From NCBI RefSeq assembly GCF_030165005.1, contig NZ_JASNNW010000025.1, positions 1 to 64,000 on the forward strand: 64,000 nucleotides of DNA, written 5' to 3'. This DNA is from Blastococcus capsensis. Lineage in GTDB: Bacteria > Actinomycetota > Actinomycetes > Mycobacteriales > Geodermatophilaceae. Both the position numbers and the translations under genes were made by a program. Positions 18,010 through 25,134 of this stretch are shown in pieces. Numbering within the stretch: position 1 is the first letter of the stretch; each line of letters begins with the position of its first letter. Below the pieces are notes generated by a model. The model did no database searches and was not told the origin of the DNA. It worked only from the letters and a program-made list of their open reading frames with translations.

Positions 18010-19088
18010 GCGAGGACCGGACCATGCTGACCGAGGTCGCCACCGGCGTCTTCCGCGATCTGTGCACCCCCGAGGACGTGGTCGCCGCCGAGACCTCCGG
18101 CTGGAGCGACCGGCTGTGGGCGGCGCTGGGGTCCTCGGGCTTCCCGTACGTATCGGTGCCCGAGGAGGCCGGCGGCTCGGGCGGCGACGTCGCGGACGCC
18201 TGCGCTCTCCTGGCCGTGGCCGGCCGGTTCGCCGCGCCGGTGCCGCTGGCCGAGGCCGGGCTGCTCGGCGGCTGGCTGCTGGCGGCGGCGGGGCTGGAGC
18301 TGCCGGTGGACGGGCCGCTGACCGCCTCGGCCGGCCGGCCCGACGACGTGGTGGAGCTCTCCGGCGGCCCGGGCGCATGGCGGCTGACCGCGCGGGTGCA
18401 CCGCGTGCCGTGGGGCGGCCGCAGCGCGCGGGTGGCGCTGCTGGCGCCGGCCGGCGGGAGGGCCTGCGTGGTCTCGGCGCCGACCGCCGCGGCGCGGGTG
18501 ACCCCGGGCCGCAACCTCGCCGCGGAGCCGCGGGACGCCCTGGCATGGGACGACGTCCCGCTGGCCGACGAGACCGTCGCTTCCGCACCGGCGGGCGTGG
18601 ACGACGATGCGCTGCGGCTGCGCGGCGCGCTGGGCCGGGCGGCGCTGATCTCCGGCGCGCTGGCCCGGGTGAGCGAGCTGACGTTGCGCTACACCGGCGA
18701 GCGGGAGCAGTTCGGCCGGCCGATCGCCCGCTTCCAGGCGGTGCAGGCGCACCTGGTGACGATCGCCGAGGAGGCCCAGCTGGCCGGCCTGGCGGTCGAG
18801 GTGGCGGCGCGCAACGCGCGGCCGGAGCCGGGGTTCTTCGACGTCGCGTCGGCCAAGGCGGTGGCCGGCGAGGCGGCGACCGTGGCAGCCCGGGCCTCGC
18901 ACCAGGCGCACGGCGCCATCGGCATGACCAAGGAGTACGAGCTCGGCCAGCTGACCCGGCGGCTCTGGTCGTGGCGGGACGAGTTCGGCAGCGAGCGGTA
19001 TTGGAACCGGGTACTCGGGCGGCGCCTGGCCGACGCCGGCGCCGACGAGCTGTGGCCGCGGATCTCGACGGGGCTGGTGAACGCATGA
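18006..19088 (+). CDS. Acyl-CoA dehydrogenase, subunit 2 (second copy of the pair)
   Basis: 360 aa paralogue of the protein at 6660, with the shared C-terminal half (RYTGEREQFGRPIARFQAVQ and HGAIGMTKEYELGQL). GTG at 18006 overlaps the upstream TGA. The stop overlaps the ATG of the flavoprotein-UGSC gene at 19085, so translation of the selenoprotein is coupled to this dehydrogenase. That supports a shared pathway or electron-transfer link. Confidence 0.92.
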   Translation: MSEDRTMLTEVATGVFRDLCTPEDVVAAETSGWSDRLWAALGSSGFPYVSVPEEAGGSGGDVADACALLAVAGRFAAPVPLAEAGLLGGWLLAAAGLELPVDGPLTASAGRPDDVVELSGGPGAWRLTARVHRVPWGGRSARVALLAPAGGRACVVSAPTAAARVTPGRNLAAEPRDALAWDDVPLADETVASAPAGVDDDALRLRGALGRAALISGALARVSELTLRYTGEREQFGRPIARFQAVQAHLVTIAEEAQLAGLAVEVAARNARPEPGFFDVASAKAVAGEAATVAARASHQAHGAIGMTKEYELGQLTRRLWSWRDEFGSERYWNRVLGRRLADAGADELWPRISTGLVNA

Positions 19089-20533
19089 ACAGCGACTGGG
19101 ACCTGGCCGTCGTAGGTGCCGGCGTGGCGGGCCTGACCGCCGCGCGGGTGGCGGCCGAGGCGGGGCTGCGGGTGGTGGCCTACGACCGGATGACCCCGGG
19201 CGGGCAACTGGTGAATCTCACCACGCTGCACGACGTGCCGGAGCCGGGCGAGGTCACGTCCTCGGCCGGGCTGCTGGGCCGGCTGGTGGCCGAGGCCGAG
19301 GCGGCCGGGGTGACGATGTCCTTCGCCGAGGTCACCCGGGTGCGTGCCGGTGCCGCGCCGCGGCTGGAGACCTCCGAGGGGGAGGTCGGCGCCCGCGCGG
19401 TGGTGGTGGCGACCGGGTTGACCGCCGGGCGGCTGGGGCTGCCGGGCGAGGAGCTGCTCGTCGGCCGGGGGATCTCCACCTGCGCGGGCTGCGACGGGCC
19501 GCTGTTCCGCGGGCGGGCGGTGGCGGTCGTCGGCGACGACGACTGGACCGCCGAGGAGGCGCTGGAGCTGGCCGAGGTCGCCACCGCGGTCACCGTGCTG
19601 GTGCCCGGGCAGCCGCGCTGGTCGGGGGAGCGGGTCGGGCGGCTGGCTGCGTCGGCCCGCGTCGAGGTGCTGACCGGGGCGACGGTGACGGCCCTGCGCG
19701 GCGAGGGCGTGCTGTCCGGCGTCGTCGTCGCCACGGCCGGGAGCGAGCGGGAACTGGCCGTCGACGGGCTGTTCCCCTACGTCGGACGGCGGGGGCCGGG
19801 CGCCCTGGTCGACGGGCTGCCCACGGACGAGGCGGGCCGGCTGCGCACCGAGGGCGGCGTGCGCACCGCCGTCCCCACGGTCTTCGTGGCCGGTGACGCC
19901 CGTTCCGCGGCGACCGGGTCGGTGCCGTCGGCGGGAGCCGACGGCGAGGCCGCCGGTGCGGCGGCGGTGGCGATGCTGCGCCCGGCGGGGGGCCCCGGCC
20001 TCCGGATCGTGGACCCGACCTTCGGTGTCCAGCCGGCCGACTCCGCGGCGGAGGCGCAGGCCGGGGGGACGGCGGACTGGTCGGAGGTGGCGCTGTTCTC
20101 GAATTCGAAGCCGAACGCCACGGAGCTGTTGCGCGGGGTGGGGGAGCGGCTGCAGGAGCACTGGGAGCTGCCCGAGCTCGGTTTCGCCAGCAAGCCCAAC
20201 GCCTCCGCGGCTGCCGACAAGGACGTCATCGACTGGCTGTCGCAGCGTTACAAGATGGTGCTCGTGGCGGTCGGTGACTAGGGCTCGTGCTCGTCGTGGA
20301 GTCTCCACGACTCGGTGGAACTGGAGAAGCGTGGCGCCGTGGCACCGCTGCTGGTGACCTCGACGTTCCTGCCGCTGGTGGAGGCGCAGGCGAAGGCCCG
20401 GCGGGTGACGCCGCGGATCGTCGTCGTGCCGCACCCGGTCGGTGGGCTGAACGAGGCAGAGCTGGCCGAGCGGATCGAGGCCGCGGCCGGTGCGCTGCTG
20501 CCGCTGGCCGACGAGGCGCGGGGTAGCGCATGA
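19085..20533 (+). CDS. Thioredoxin-reductase-like flavoprotein fused to a UGSC-family domain; predicted UAG-encoded selenoprotein
   Basis: 482 aa if the in-frame TAG at 20279-20281 is read as an amino acid (residue 399). Residues 1-320 are a TrxR-type FAD domain: VVGAGVAG near 9-16, a redox-active CAGC at 133-136 and a C-terminal FAD motif VFVAGDA. The second nucleotide motif is VVGDDDWTAEEA instead of GxGxxA, and no HRR-type NADPH site is seen, so the electron donor may not be NADPH. Residues about 330-482 are a UGSC-family domain: VALFSNSKPNATELL, FASKPNAS, then VAVGD-[TAG]-GSCSSWSLHD and VVVPHPVGGL. The TAG sits exactly at the selenocysteine position of UGSC. Frame, similarity and the ATGA overlap with 20530 all continue past it. 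The alternative is an inactive or truncated gene. Confidence 0.88.
20279..20281 (+). other. In-frame TAG, predicted selenocysteine codon
   Basis: TAG occupies the first position of the family-defining U/C-G-S-C motif: the codons after it are GGC TCG TGC. In known members this position is UGA-encoded selenocysteine or cysteine. Conversion from TGA or TGC to TAG needs two base changes, which makes a simple sequencing error unlikely. TAG also ends at least seven ordinary genes in this window, so local signals must mark this one. Confidence 0.85.
20293..20311 (+). promoter_or_regulatory. Predicted bacterial SECIS hairpin
   Basis: The mRNA 3' of the TAG contains a perfect 7-bp stem, GTCGTGG (20293-20299) with CCACGAC (20305-20311), closed by the loop AGTCT (20300-20304). 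The helix begins exactly 11 nt after the TAG. Known bacterial SECIS elements, such as that of E. coli fdhF, have a short helix at about this distance with GU in the apical loop (GGUCU); here the loop is AGUCU. Such a hairpin recruits SelB carrying Sec-tRNA. The fit is by inspection only. Confidence 0.8.
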
Positions 20534-21564
20534 CGGACACGGAGGTGATCGAGCTCCCCGGCGTCACCGAGGAGACCTGGCACGAGGTCGCCTGGGAGCG
20601 CGGCTGGGGTGACGGGCTGCCGACGGTGCCGCCCACGCCGGCGCGGGTGGCGGCGGCGTTGACGGCGCTCGAGGGCATCGACCTGGAGTTGGGTCCGGTG
20701 CCGCCTTCCGGGCTGGTGCCGACCCGGGAGAGCTTCGCGGCGAACGCGGTGATGGCCGGGTGCCGCCCGGCGGACCTGCCGGTGGTGCTGGCGGCGGTGC
20801 GGGCGATGCTCGCGCCGGAGTACAACCTGCACGGCGTGCTGGCGACGACGCACCCGTGCGCGCCGCTGGTGGTCGTCGGGGGGCCGGTGCGGACTGCGGT
20901 CGGTCTCAACTCCGGCGGCAACTGCTTCGGGCAGGGCACGCGGGCCAACGCCGTCATCGGCCGGGCGGTGCAGCTGGTCACCACGCACATCGGGGGCGCG
21001 CGGCCGGGGTCGATGGACCGGTCGACGCAGGGCACCCCGGCGAAGTACTCGTGGTGCTTCGGCGAGAACGAGGAGGAGAGCCCCTTCGAGCCGTTCTCGG
21101 TGCGCCGCGGGTTCGCGCCGGGGGAGTCGATGGTGACGGTGGCGGCCTGCGAAGGGCCGCACAACATCAACGACCACGGGTCGACGACGGGTCTGGGCCT
21201 GCTCATGACGATCGCCGGCACGATGACCGACGCGGGGTCCAACAACGTGTACGTCAAGGGCCCGCACTTCCTGGTGCTGGGCCCGGAGCACGCGGCGACG
21301 CTGCACCGCGACGGGTGGACGGTCGACGCGATCCGCGACTGGCTGTGGGAGCGGGCGCGGATGCCGGTGTCGCAGTTCTCCGAGGAGAACCGCCGGCAGT
21401 TCGAGGACTGGGGAGTGAAGCCCGACGGCGACATGTACACGGTGAGCACCGGGCCGGAGATGCTGCACGTCCTGGTGGCCGGCGGGGCCGGGAAGCACTC
21501 GGCGTGGATCCCGTCGTTCGGCGCGACGGCGGCGGTGTCGCGCCCGGTGCCGGTCGCGCGGTGA
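20530..21564 (+). CDS. Uncharacterised protein next to the UGSC selenoprotein, paralogue A
   Basis: 344 aa, no function recognised. It begins at an ATG overlapping the TGA of the UGSC gene and ends in a GTGA overlap with its paralogue. Shared with paralogue B are GDGLP-VPPT-ARV at the N-terminus, a central stretch with S-GG and GT-RAN-A-IGRAV, D--T-G-PAKY-WC and a C-terminal glycine-rich VAGGAGKH. Cysteines lie in AGCRPAD, HPCAPL, NCFGQG, SWCFGEN and ACEGPH. No signal peptide or membrane helix is evident, so it is probably cytoplasmic. Position suggests a partner, substrate enzyme or electron acceptor of the selenoprotein. Confidence 0.85.
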   Translation: MTDTEVIELPGVTEETWHEVAWERGWGDGLPTVPPTPARVAAALTALEGIDLELGPVPPSGLVPTRESFAANAVMAGCRPADLPVVLAAVRAMLAPEYNLHGVLATTHPCAPLVVVGGPVRTAVGLNSGGNCFGQGTRANAVIGRAVQLVTTHIGGARPGSMDRSTQGTPAKYSWCFGENEEESPFEPFSVRRGFAPGESMVTVAACEGPHNINDHGSTTGLGLLMTIAGTMTDAGSNNVYVKGPHFLVLGPEHAATLHRDGWTVDAIRDWLWERARMPVSQFSEENRRQFEDWGVKPDGDMYTVSTGPEMLHVLVAGGAGKHSAWIPSFGATAAVSRPVPVAR

Positions 21565-22622
21565 CCTCGCCGGACCTGCCGCTGGTCGCCGACGACGCCG
21601 ACCCGGCCGCGGTGCTGGCCGACCTGCTGGCGGGCGGGCACGGGGACGGGCTGCCGGTGGTGCCGCCGACCGCGGCCCGGGTGGAGGCGATGCTGGCCGG
21701 GGTTGCGGCGCCCGACGAGGAGTTCGGTCTGGTGCCGCCGCTGTTCGGGGCGCTCAGCGTGCGGGCGGTGGCCTGGTACGCGGTGCTGGCCGGCTGCCGG
21801 GTCGACGAGCTGCCGGTGGTGATCGCCGCCTGCCGGGCGGCGCTGGCGGACTCGTTCAACCTGCTGGGGATCTCGACGACGACCGGTGCGCCGGCGGTGG
21901 CGGTGCTGGTGCACGGGCCGGGGGCGCGCCGGCTGGGCATGACGTCGGGTGCGGGCGGGCTCGGGACGGGGAACCGGGCGAACGCCTGCATCGGTCGGGC
22001 GGTGTCGATGGCGCTGGCGGGGATCGGGGGCGCGACCGCGGGGCTCACCGACATGGCGACGATCGGCCAGCCGGCGAAGTACACCTGCTGCACGGCGGAG
22101 AGTTCGCGCCCGCTGCCGTCGCTGGCCCAGCGCCGCGGGCTCGGGGTGGACGTCGACGCGGTGACGGTGATCGGGGTCGGTGCCACTGTGGAGGTGCTGC
22201 CGGGGGAGGGCTACCGGGAGCCACCGTCGGTGCTGGGGCCGGCCGCGGCGGCGATGGCCGGGATGGTGCTCGCCATGGGGGATCCGGCGCGCGGCGCCCT
22301 CGGGGAGCAGTTCCTGCTGCTGCCGCCGGAGCCGGCGGAGCTGCTGGCGATGCACGGGTGGGGTTACGAGCGGATCGCGGAGTTCCTGTTCGAGCAGGGC
22401 ACTGCGCTGCTGCAGGGCGCGGCGGCGTCGCTGGCCTTCCGGGCGGGGGTGCCGGCGTATGCGGCCTCGGGGCTGGCGGTGGCGGGGTCGCCGGCCGACG
22501 TGCACGTCGTCGTCACCGGGGGAGCAGGGGTGAAGATGCTCCTGCTGCCGACCTGGATGGGCGGGTCCCGATCGGTGACCGCGCCGGTGCTGCCGCTGGA
22601 ACCGGTTTCCCGGGCGGGTTGA
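21561..22622 (+). CDS. Uncharacterised protein next to the UGSC selenoprotein, paralogue B
   Basis: 353 aa, unknown function and clearly homologous to the preceding protein. The frame is open well upstream; GTG at 21561 is chosen because it overlaps the previous stop and places GDGLPVVPPTAARV at the matching N-terminal position. It conserves TSGAGGLGTGNRANACIGRAV and QPAKYTCCTAE, with a CC pair where paralogue A has WC. The two may form a heterodimer. The gene is the last of the run that starts at 13836. Confidence 0.85.
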   Translation: MTSPDLPLVADDADPAAVLADLLAGGHGDGLPVVPPTAARVEAMLAGVAAPDEEFGLVPPLFGALSVRAVAWYAVLAGCRVDELPVVIAACRAALADSFNLLGISTTTGAPAVAVLVHGPGARRLGMTSGAGGLGTGNRANACIGRAVSMALAGIGGATAGLTDMATIGQPAKYTCCTAESSRPLPSLAQRRGLGVDVDAVTVIGVGATVEVLPGEGYREPPSVLGPAAAAMAGMVLAMGDPARGALGEQFLLLPPEPAELLAMHGWGYERIAEFLFEQGTALLQGAAASLAFRAGVPAYAASGLAVAGSPADVHVVVTGGAGVKMLLLPTWMGGSRSVTAPVLPLEPVSRAG

Positions 22623-22651
22623 CCACGGCTCGGTGCGCCTCGGTGCCGTGG
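22623..22651. terminator. Hairpin between convergent genes
   Basis: CCACGGC (22623-22629) pairs with GCCGTGG (22645-22651) across a 15-nt loop, immediately after the stop of paralogue B and 4 nt before the end of the convergent ABM-like gene. It could end transcription from both sides. Confidence 0.5.
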
Positions 22652-22654
22652 CGC

Positions 22655-23275
22655 TCAGACGGTCTCGGGCACGTGCAGGTGGGCGACGGCCAGGTCGAAG
22701 GTGGCCACCTCGAGCAGGTGGGCGCCCATGAGCCGGCTGAATTCCTGGCGGAGGTCGGTGGCCCGGTCCAGGGACGCCCGCATGGCCTCCCGGCTCTCGT
22801 AGGTGACGGCGGTGGCGCTCCGGCCCTCCGTCGGATCGACGAGCATGCTCACCGAGCAGAAGCCGGGGATGTCCTCGAGCCGGGGCACGAGGCTCACGCC
22901 GAAGGCGTCGACCATGGAGTCGAGCCGGTCGGGCCGGCCGCGGGTCCAGGTCACCCGGGCGCAGGCACCCTCCGGTGCCGGACGCACGCGGTGCAGCACG
23001 GCGATGGACCACTCCTCGACCATGGACGGCCCGCCCAGGGTCTCGGCGGCGCGAGCGCGCATCGCCTTCACCTCGTTGGCGCTGCGGTGCAGGGCGGCGC
23101 GGTCCTCCCAGGCGGTCGTGACGATGCAGCGGCCGGAGTGCCGGTCGGCCAGCATGGACAGCCCGACGAAGCCGTCCATGCCGAGGACCGCGGGAAGCAC
23201 CCGGTCGCGGATGTAGACGATGCCGCGGTCGGCGTTCACCGGGGTGCCGGTGATGGTGGTGGAGCGCGCGTACAT
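22655..23275 (-). CDS. Tandem ABM-like (antibiotic biosynthesis monooxygenase fold) protein
   Basis: 206 aa that reads as two related dimeric alpha-beta barrel halves. Each has a GF--VSML-D pattern (residues about 35-45, GFVGLSMLADRHSG; about 140-150, GFCSVSMLVDPTEG) followed by a sequence like TAWEDRAALHRS or TYESREAMRASL. This matches ABM/heme-degrading-type stress-response folds. No catalytic residues can be assigned. AGGAAC lies just before the ATG. It faces the selenoprotein operon and is not co-transcribed with it. Confidence 0.7.
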   Translation of the reverse strand: MYARSTTITGTPVNADRGIVYIRDRVLPAVLGMDGFVGLSMLADRHSGRCIVTTAWEDRAALHRSANEVKAMRARAAETLGGPSMVEEWSIAVLHRVRPAPEGACARVTWTRGRPDRLDSMVDAFGVSLVPRLEDIPGFCSVSMLVDPTEGRSATAVTYESREAMRASLDRATDLRQEFSRLMGAHLLEVATFDLAVAHLHVPETV

Positions 23276-23434
23276 GCGACGGTTCCTCTCGCGAGCAGGC
23301 GAGCCCAGGACGGCATCGCCGCCCCGCTCACTGTCCTCGCTCGGGCACCGGTTGTCACCGGTTCCGGACGCGCCGGTTCCGTCGGTCGGCAGCCCAGCTG
23401 GCCAGGCTGCGCTCGGGCGGGGTCTTCCGCGCGG
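23276..23434. other. Intergenic region with CCGGTT repeats
   Basis: Contains three CCGGTT copies (about 23350-23390: ACCGGTTGTCACCGGTTCC, then GCCGGTTCC). No gene is seen. It may hold regulatory sites for the minus-strand ABM-like gene's upstream region, but spacing gives no clear operator. Confidence 0.3.
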
Positions 23435-24679
23435 TCAGGCGGCGGCCAGCCAGGTGCGGGCGGCGCAGACGAGTGCGCGGATGCCGAGGTCGAGGGTGGG
23501 CTCGATGACCGGGGCGAAGTGGGGGGAGTGGTTGGAGGGCAGCCGACGCACTATCTGGCCCATGTCCCCGGGGCCACGGGCGGTCGCGAACGCGGCGGGA
23601 TCACTGCCGCCGAGCAGCCAGTAGACACAGGGCGCTCCGGCCGCGGTGGCGAGCAGCCCGACGTCCTCGCTGCCGGTGACCGGTCCTGGGTCGATCACGC
23701 GTCGCGGCTCGAGGAGCCGGTCGAAGCTCGCCCGCGTGCGGGTGCAGGCGTCCTCGTCGTTGACGAGGACCGGGAACGACTCGAGTGCCTGGATCTCGGG
23801 TTCGCGGGGAGCGCCCGAGGCGGCGGCCTCGGCGCGGACGATCCGTTCGACGGCGGCCAGGACGCGGTCGCGGACGGCGGGGTCGAAGGTGCGCACGTTC
23901 AGCAGCAGTTCCGCCCGGTCCGGGATGATGTTCGCCTGGGTTCCGGCGTGCATGGCGCCGACGGTGACGACGGCGGTCTCGGTCGCTGCGGTCTCCCGGG
24001 CGACGATCCCCTGCAGTCGGAGCACGGTCGCCGCGGCCATCAGGACCGGGTCGATCGACGTCTCCGGCCGCGACCCGTGCGCGCCCGTGCCGTGCAGGAC
24101 GATGCGCAGCGAGTCCGCCGCGGCGAAGGCCGGACCGGGTCGCAGCGCGAGCATGCCCGCCGGCAGGGGGCCGACGTGCTGGCCGAGGACCACGTCCGGC
24201 CGGCCGAACCGGTCGAACAGGCCGTCGTCGATCATCGCCTGCGCGCCGCGCCCGACCTCCTCGGCGGGCTGGAAGACGAGCAGCAGCGTGCCGCTCCAGG
24301 CCGAGCGCTCGTCAGCCAGCACGGCTGCGGCCCCGAGCAGGCAGGTGACGTGCACGTCGTGGCCACAGGCGTGCATCACCGGTACCTCCCGGCCGCCGGC
24401 GTCGGTCGCGCGTGCGGTGCTGGCGTACGGCAGGCCGGTCTGCTCGAGGACCGGCAGGGCGTCCATGTCCGCGCGCAGGAGAACCGTGGGCCCGGGTCCG
24501 TTGCGCAGGACGCCGACGACGCCGGTGCCACCGACCTCGGTGGTGGTCTCGTAGCCCAGTGCTCGCAGCCGGGCGGCCACCACCTGTGCGGTGCGCCGCT
24601 CCTGGAAGGCCAGCTCCGGGTGCGCATGGAGATCCCGGTAGAGCGCGACCAGATCGGCGTCGACGGCGACTGAGCTCAT
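23435..24679 (-). CDS. M20 family amidohydrolase/peptidase
   Basis: 414 aa zinc-dependent amidohydrolase of the hippurate/indole-acyl amino acid hydrolase type. Metal-site motifs are visible: RADMDALPV, HACGHDVH with the first His and Asp ligands, FQPAEEVGRGA with the catalytic Glu, and SEDVGLLA near the C-terminus with a further ligand. The ATG at 24679 has a purine-rich AAGGGGAAG upstream. Likely reaction: release of an acid from an N-acyl amino acid; substrate unknown. It is cytoplasmic, with no signal sequence. Confidence 0.92.
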   Translation of the reverse strand: MSSVAVDADLVALYRDLHAHPELAFQERRTAQVVAARLRALGYETTTEVGGTGVVGVLRNGPGPTVLLRADMDALPVLEQTGLPYASTARATDAGGREVPVMHACGHDVHVTCLLGAAAVLADERSAWSGTLLLVFQPAEEVGRGAQAMIDDGLFDRFGRPDVVLGQHVGPLPAGMLALRPGPAFAAADSLRIVLHGTGAHGSRPETSIDPVLMAAATVLRLQGIVARETAATETAVVTVGAMHAGTQANIIPDRAELLLNVRTFDPAVRDRVLAAVERIVRAEAAASGAPREPEIQALESFPVLVNDEDACTRTRASFDRLLEPRRVIDPGPVTGSEDVGLLATAAGAPCVYWLLGGSDPAAFATARGPGDMGQIVRRLPSNHSPHFAPVIEPTLDLGIRALVCAARTWLAAA

Positions 24680-25134
24680 TCATCTTCCCCTTCTGCGGAC
24701 TCCTCGCCCCGTGCCTCGGCGGGTGACGGACCCGATGTCGCGCGGGTGCGGGCACCCTCTCCCGCGCGACTATGCCGCACCGCGAGGCCGGCCTCCGCGG
24801 AAGTCGTGCGCGCGCCGGGGACCGGCCCTACGCGCTCCGCCACGGCGCCGCACGCCACTTCTCGGGGTGCTGGTCGCGCTGACGGTGTCGTCAGCGGTGG
24901 CGTTCGTGCAGCGAACGGCCCTTCCGGATGGCGGGCTCCCGGCCGCCGTCGCCGCCGTGACGGTGGGACTCGGCGTGATGGAGCTGCAGTACCTGCTCAC
25001 GGTCGTTCGATCGAGTCGTCGACAGGCGCGCGGCTTCGTCGGCCAACGGGTGTCCTGCTGCGGCGGCGGGCGACCGACTGCGCGAGGCCAGGACCGCGGG
25101 GAACCGGCAATCGCAGCCGCGCCGCTTCCACCGG
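24680..25134. other. Intergenic region with a possible decayed membrane-protein fragment
   Basis: Most of this 455-nt stretch shows nothing. From the GTG at 24867 a plus-strand frame runs into the HNH gene's 3' end and encodes about 50 hydrophobic residues (VALTVSSAVAFVQRTALP, then AVAAVTVGLGVMELQYLLTVV) with strongly GC-rich third positions. There is no ribosome site, and its C-terminal half is low-quality Arg/Gly-rich sequence, so it is more likely a fragment than a working gene. Confidence 0.3.

Noticed and set aside
20279-20281. Pyrrolysine at the TAG
   Set aside because: The position is the Sec/Cys site of the UGSC family and a SECIS-like hairpin follows. Pyrrolysine is mostly limited to methylamine-related proteins in archaea and some anaerobes.
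20279-20281. Sequencing error creating the TAG
   Set aside because: Conversion from TGA or a Cys codon needs two base changes, frame is kept on both sides, and the hairpin is at canonical spacing; still worth checking against reads.
20315-20533. A separate small gene starting at GTG 20315
   Set aside because: It has no ribosome site, lacks the GSC part of the family motif, and is in the same frame as the flavoprotein gene across one TAG. Its sequence is the C-terminal half of a UGSC domain whose N-terminal half lies before the TAG.
23350-23395. CRISPR-like repeats (CCGGTT)
   Set aside because: Units are only 6 bp, irregularly spaced and three in number. No CRISPR array or cas gene is seen in the window.
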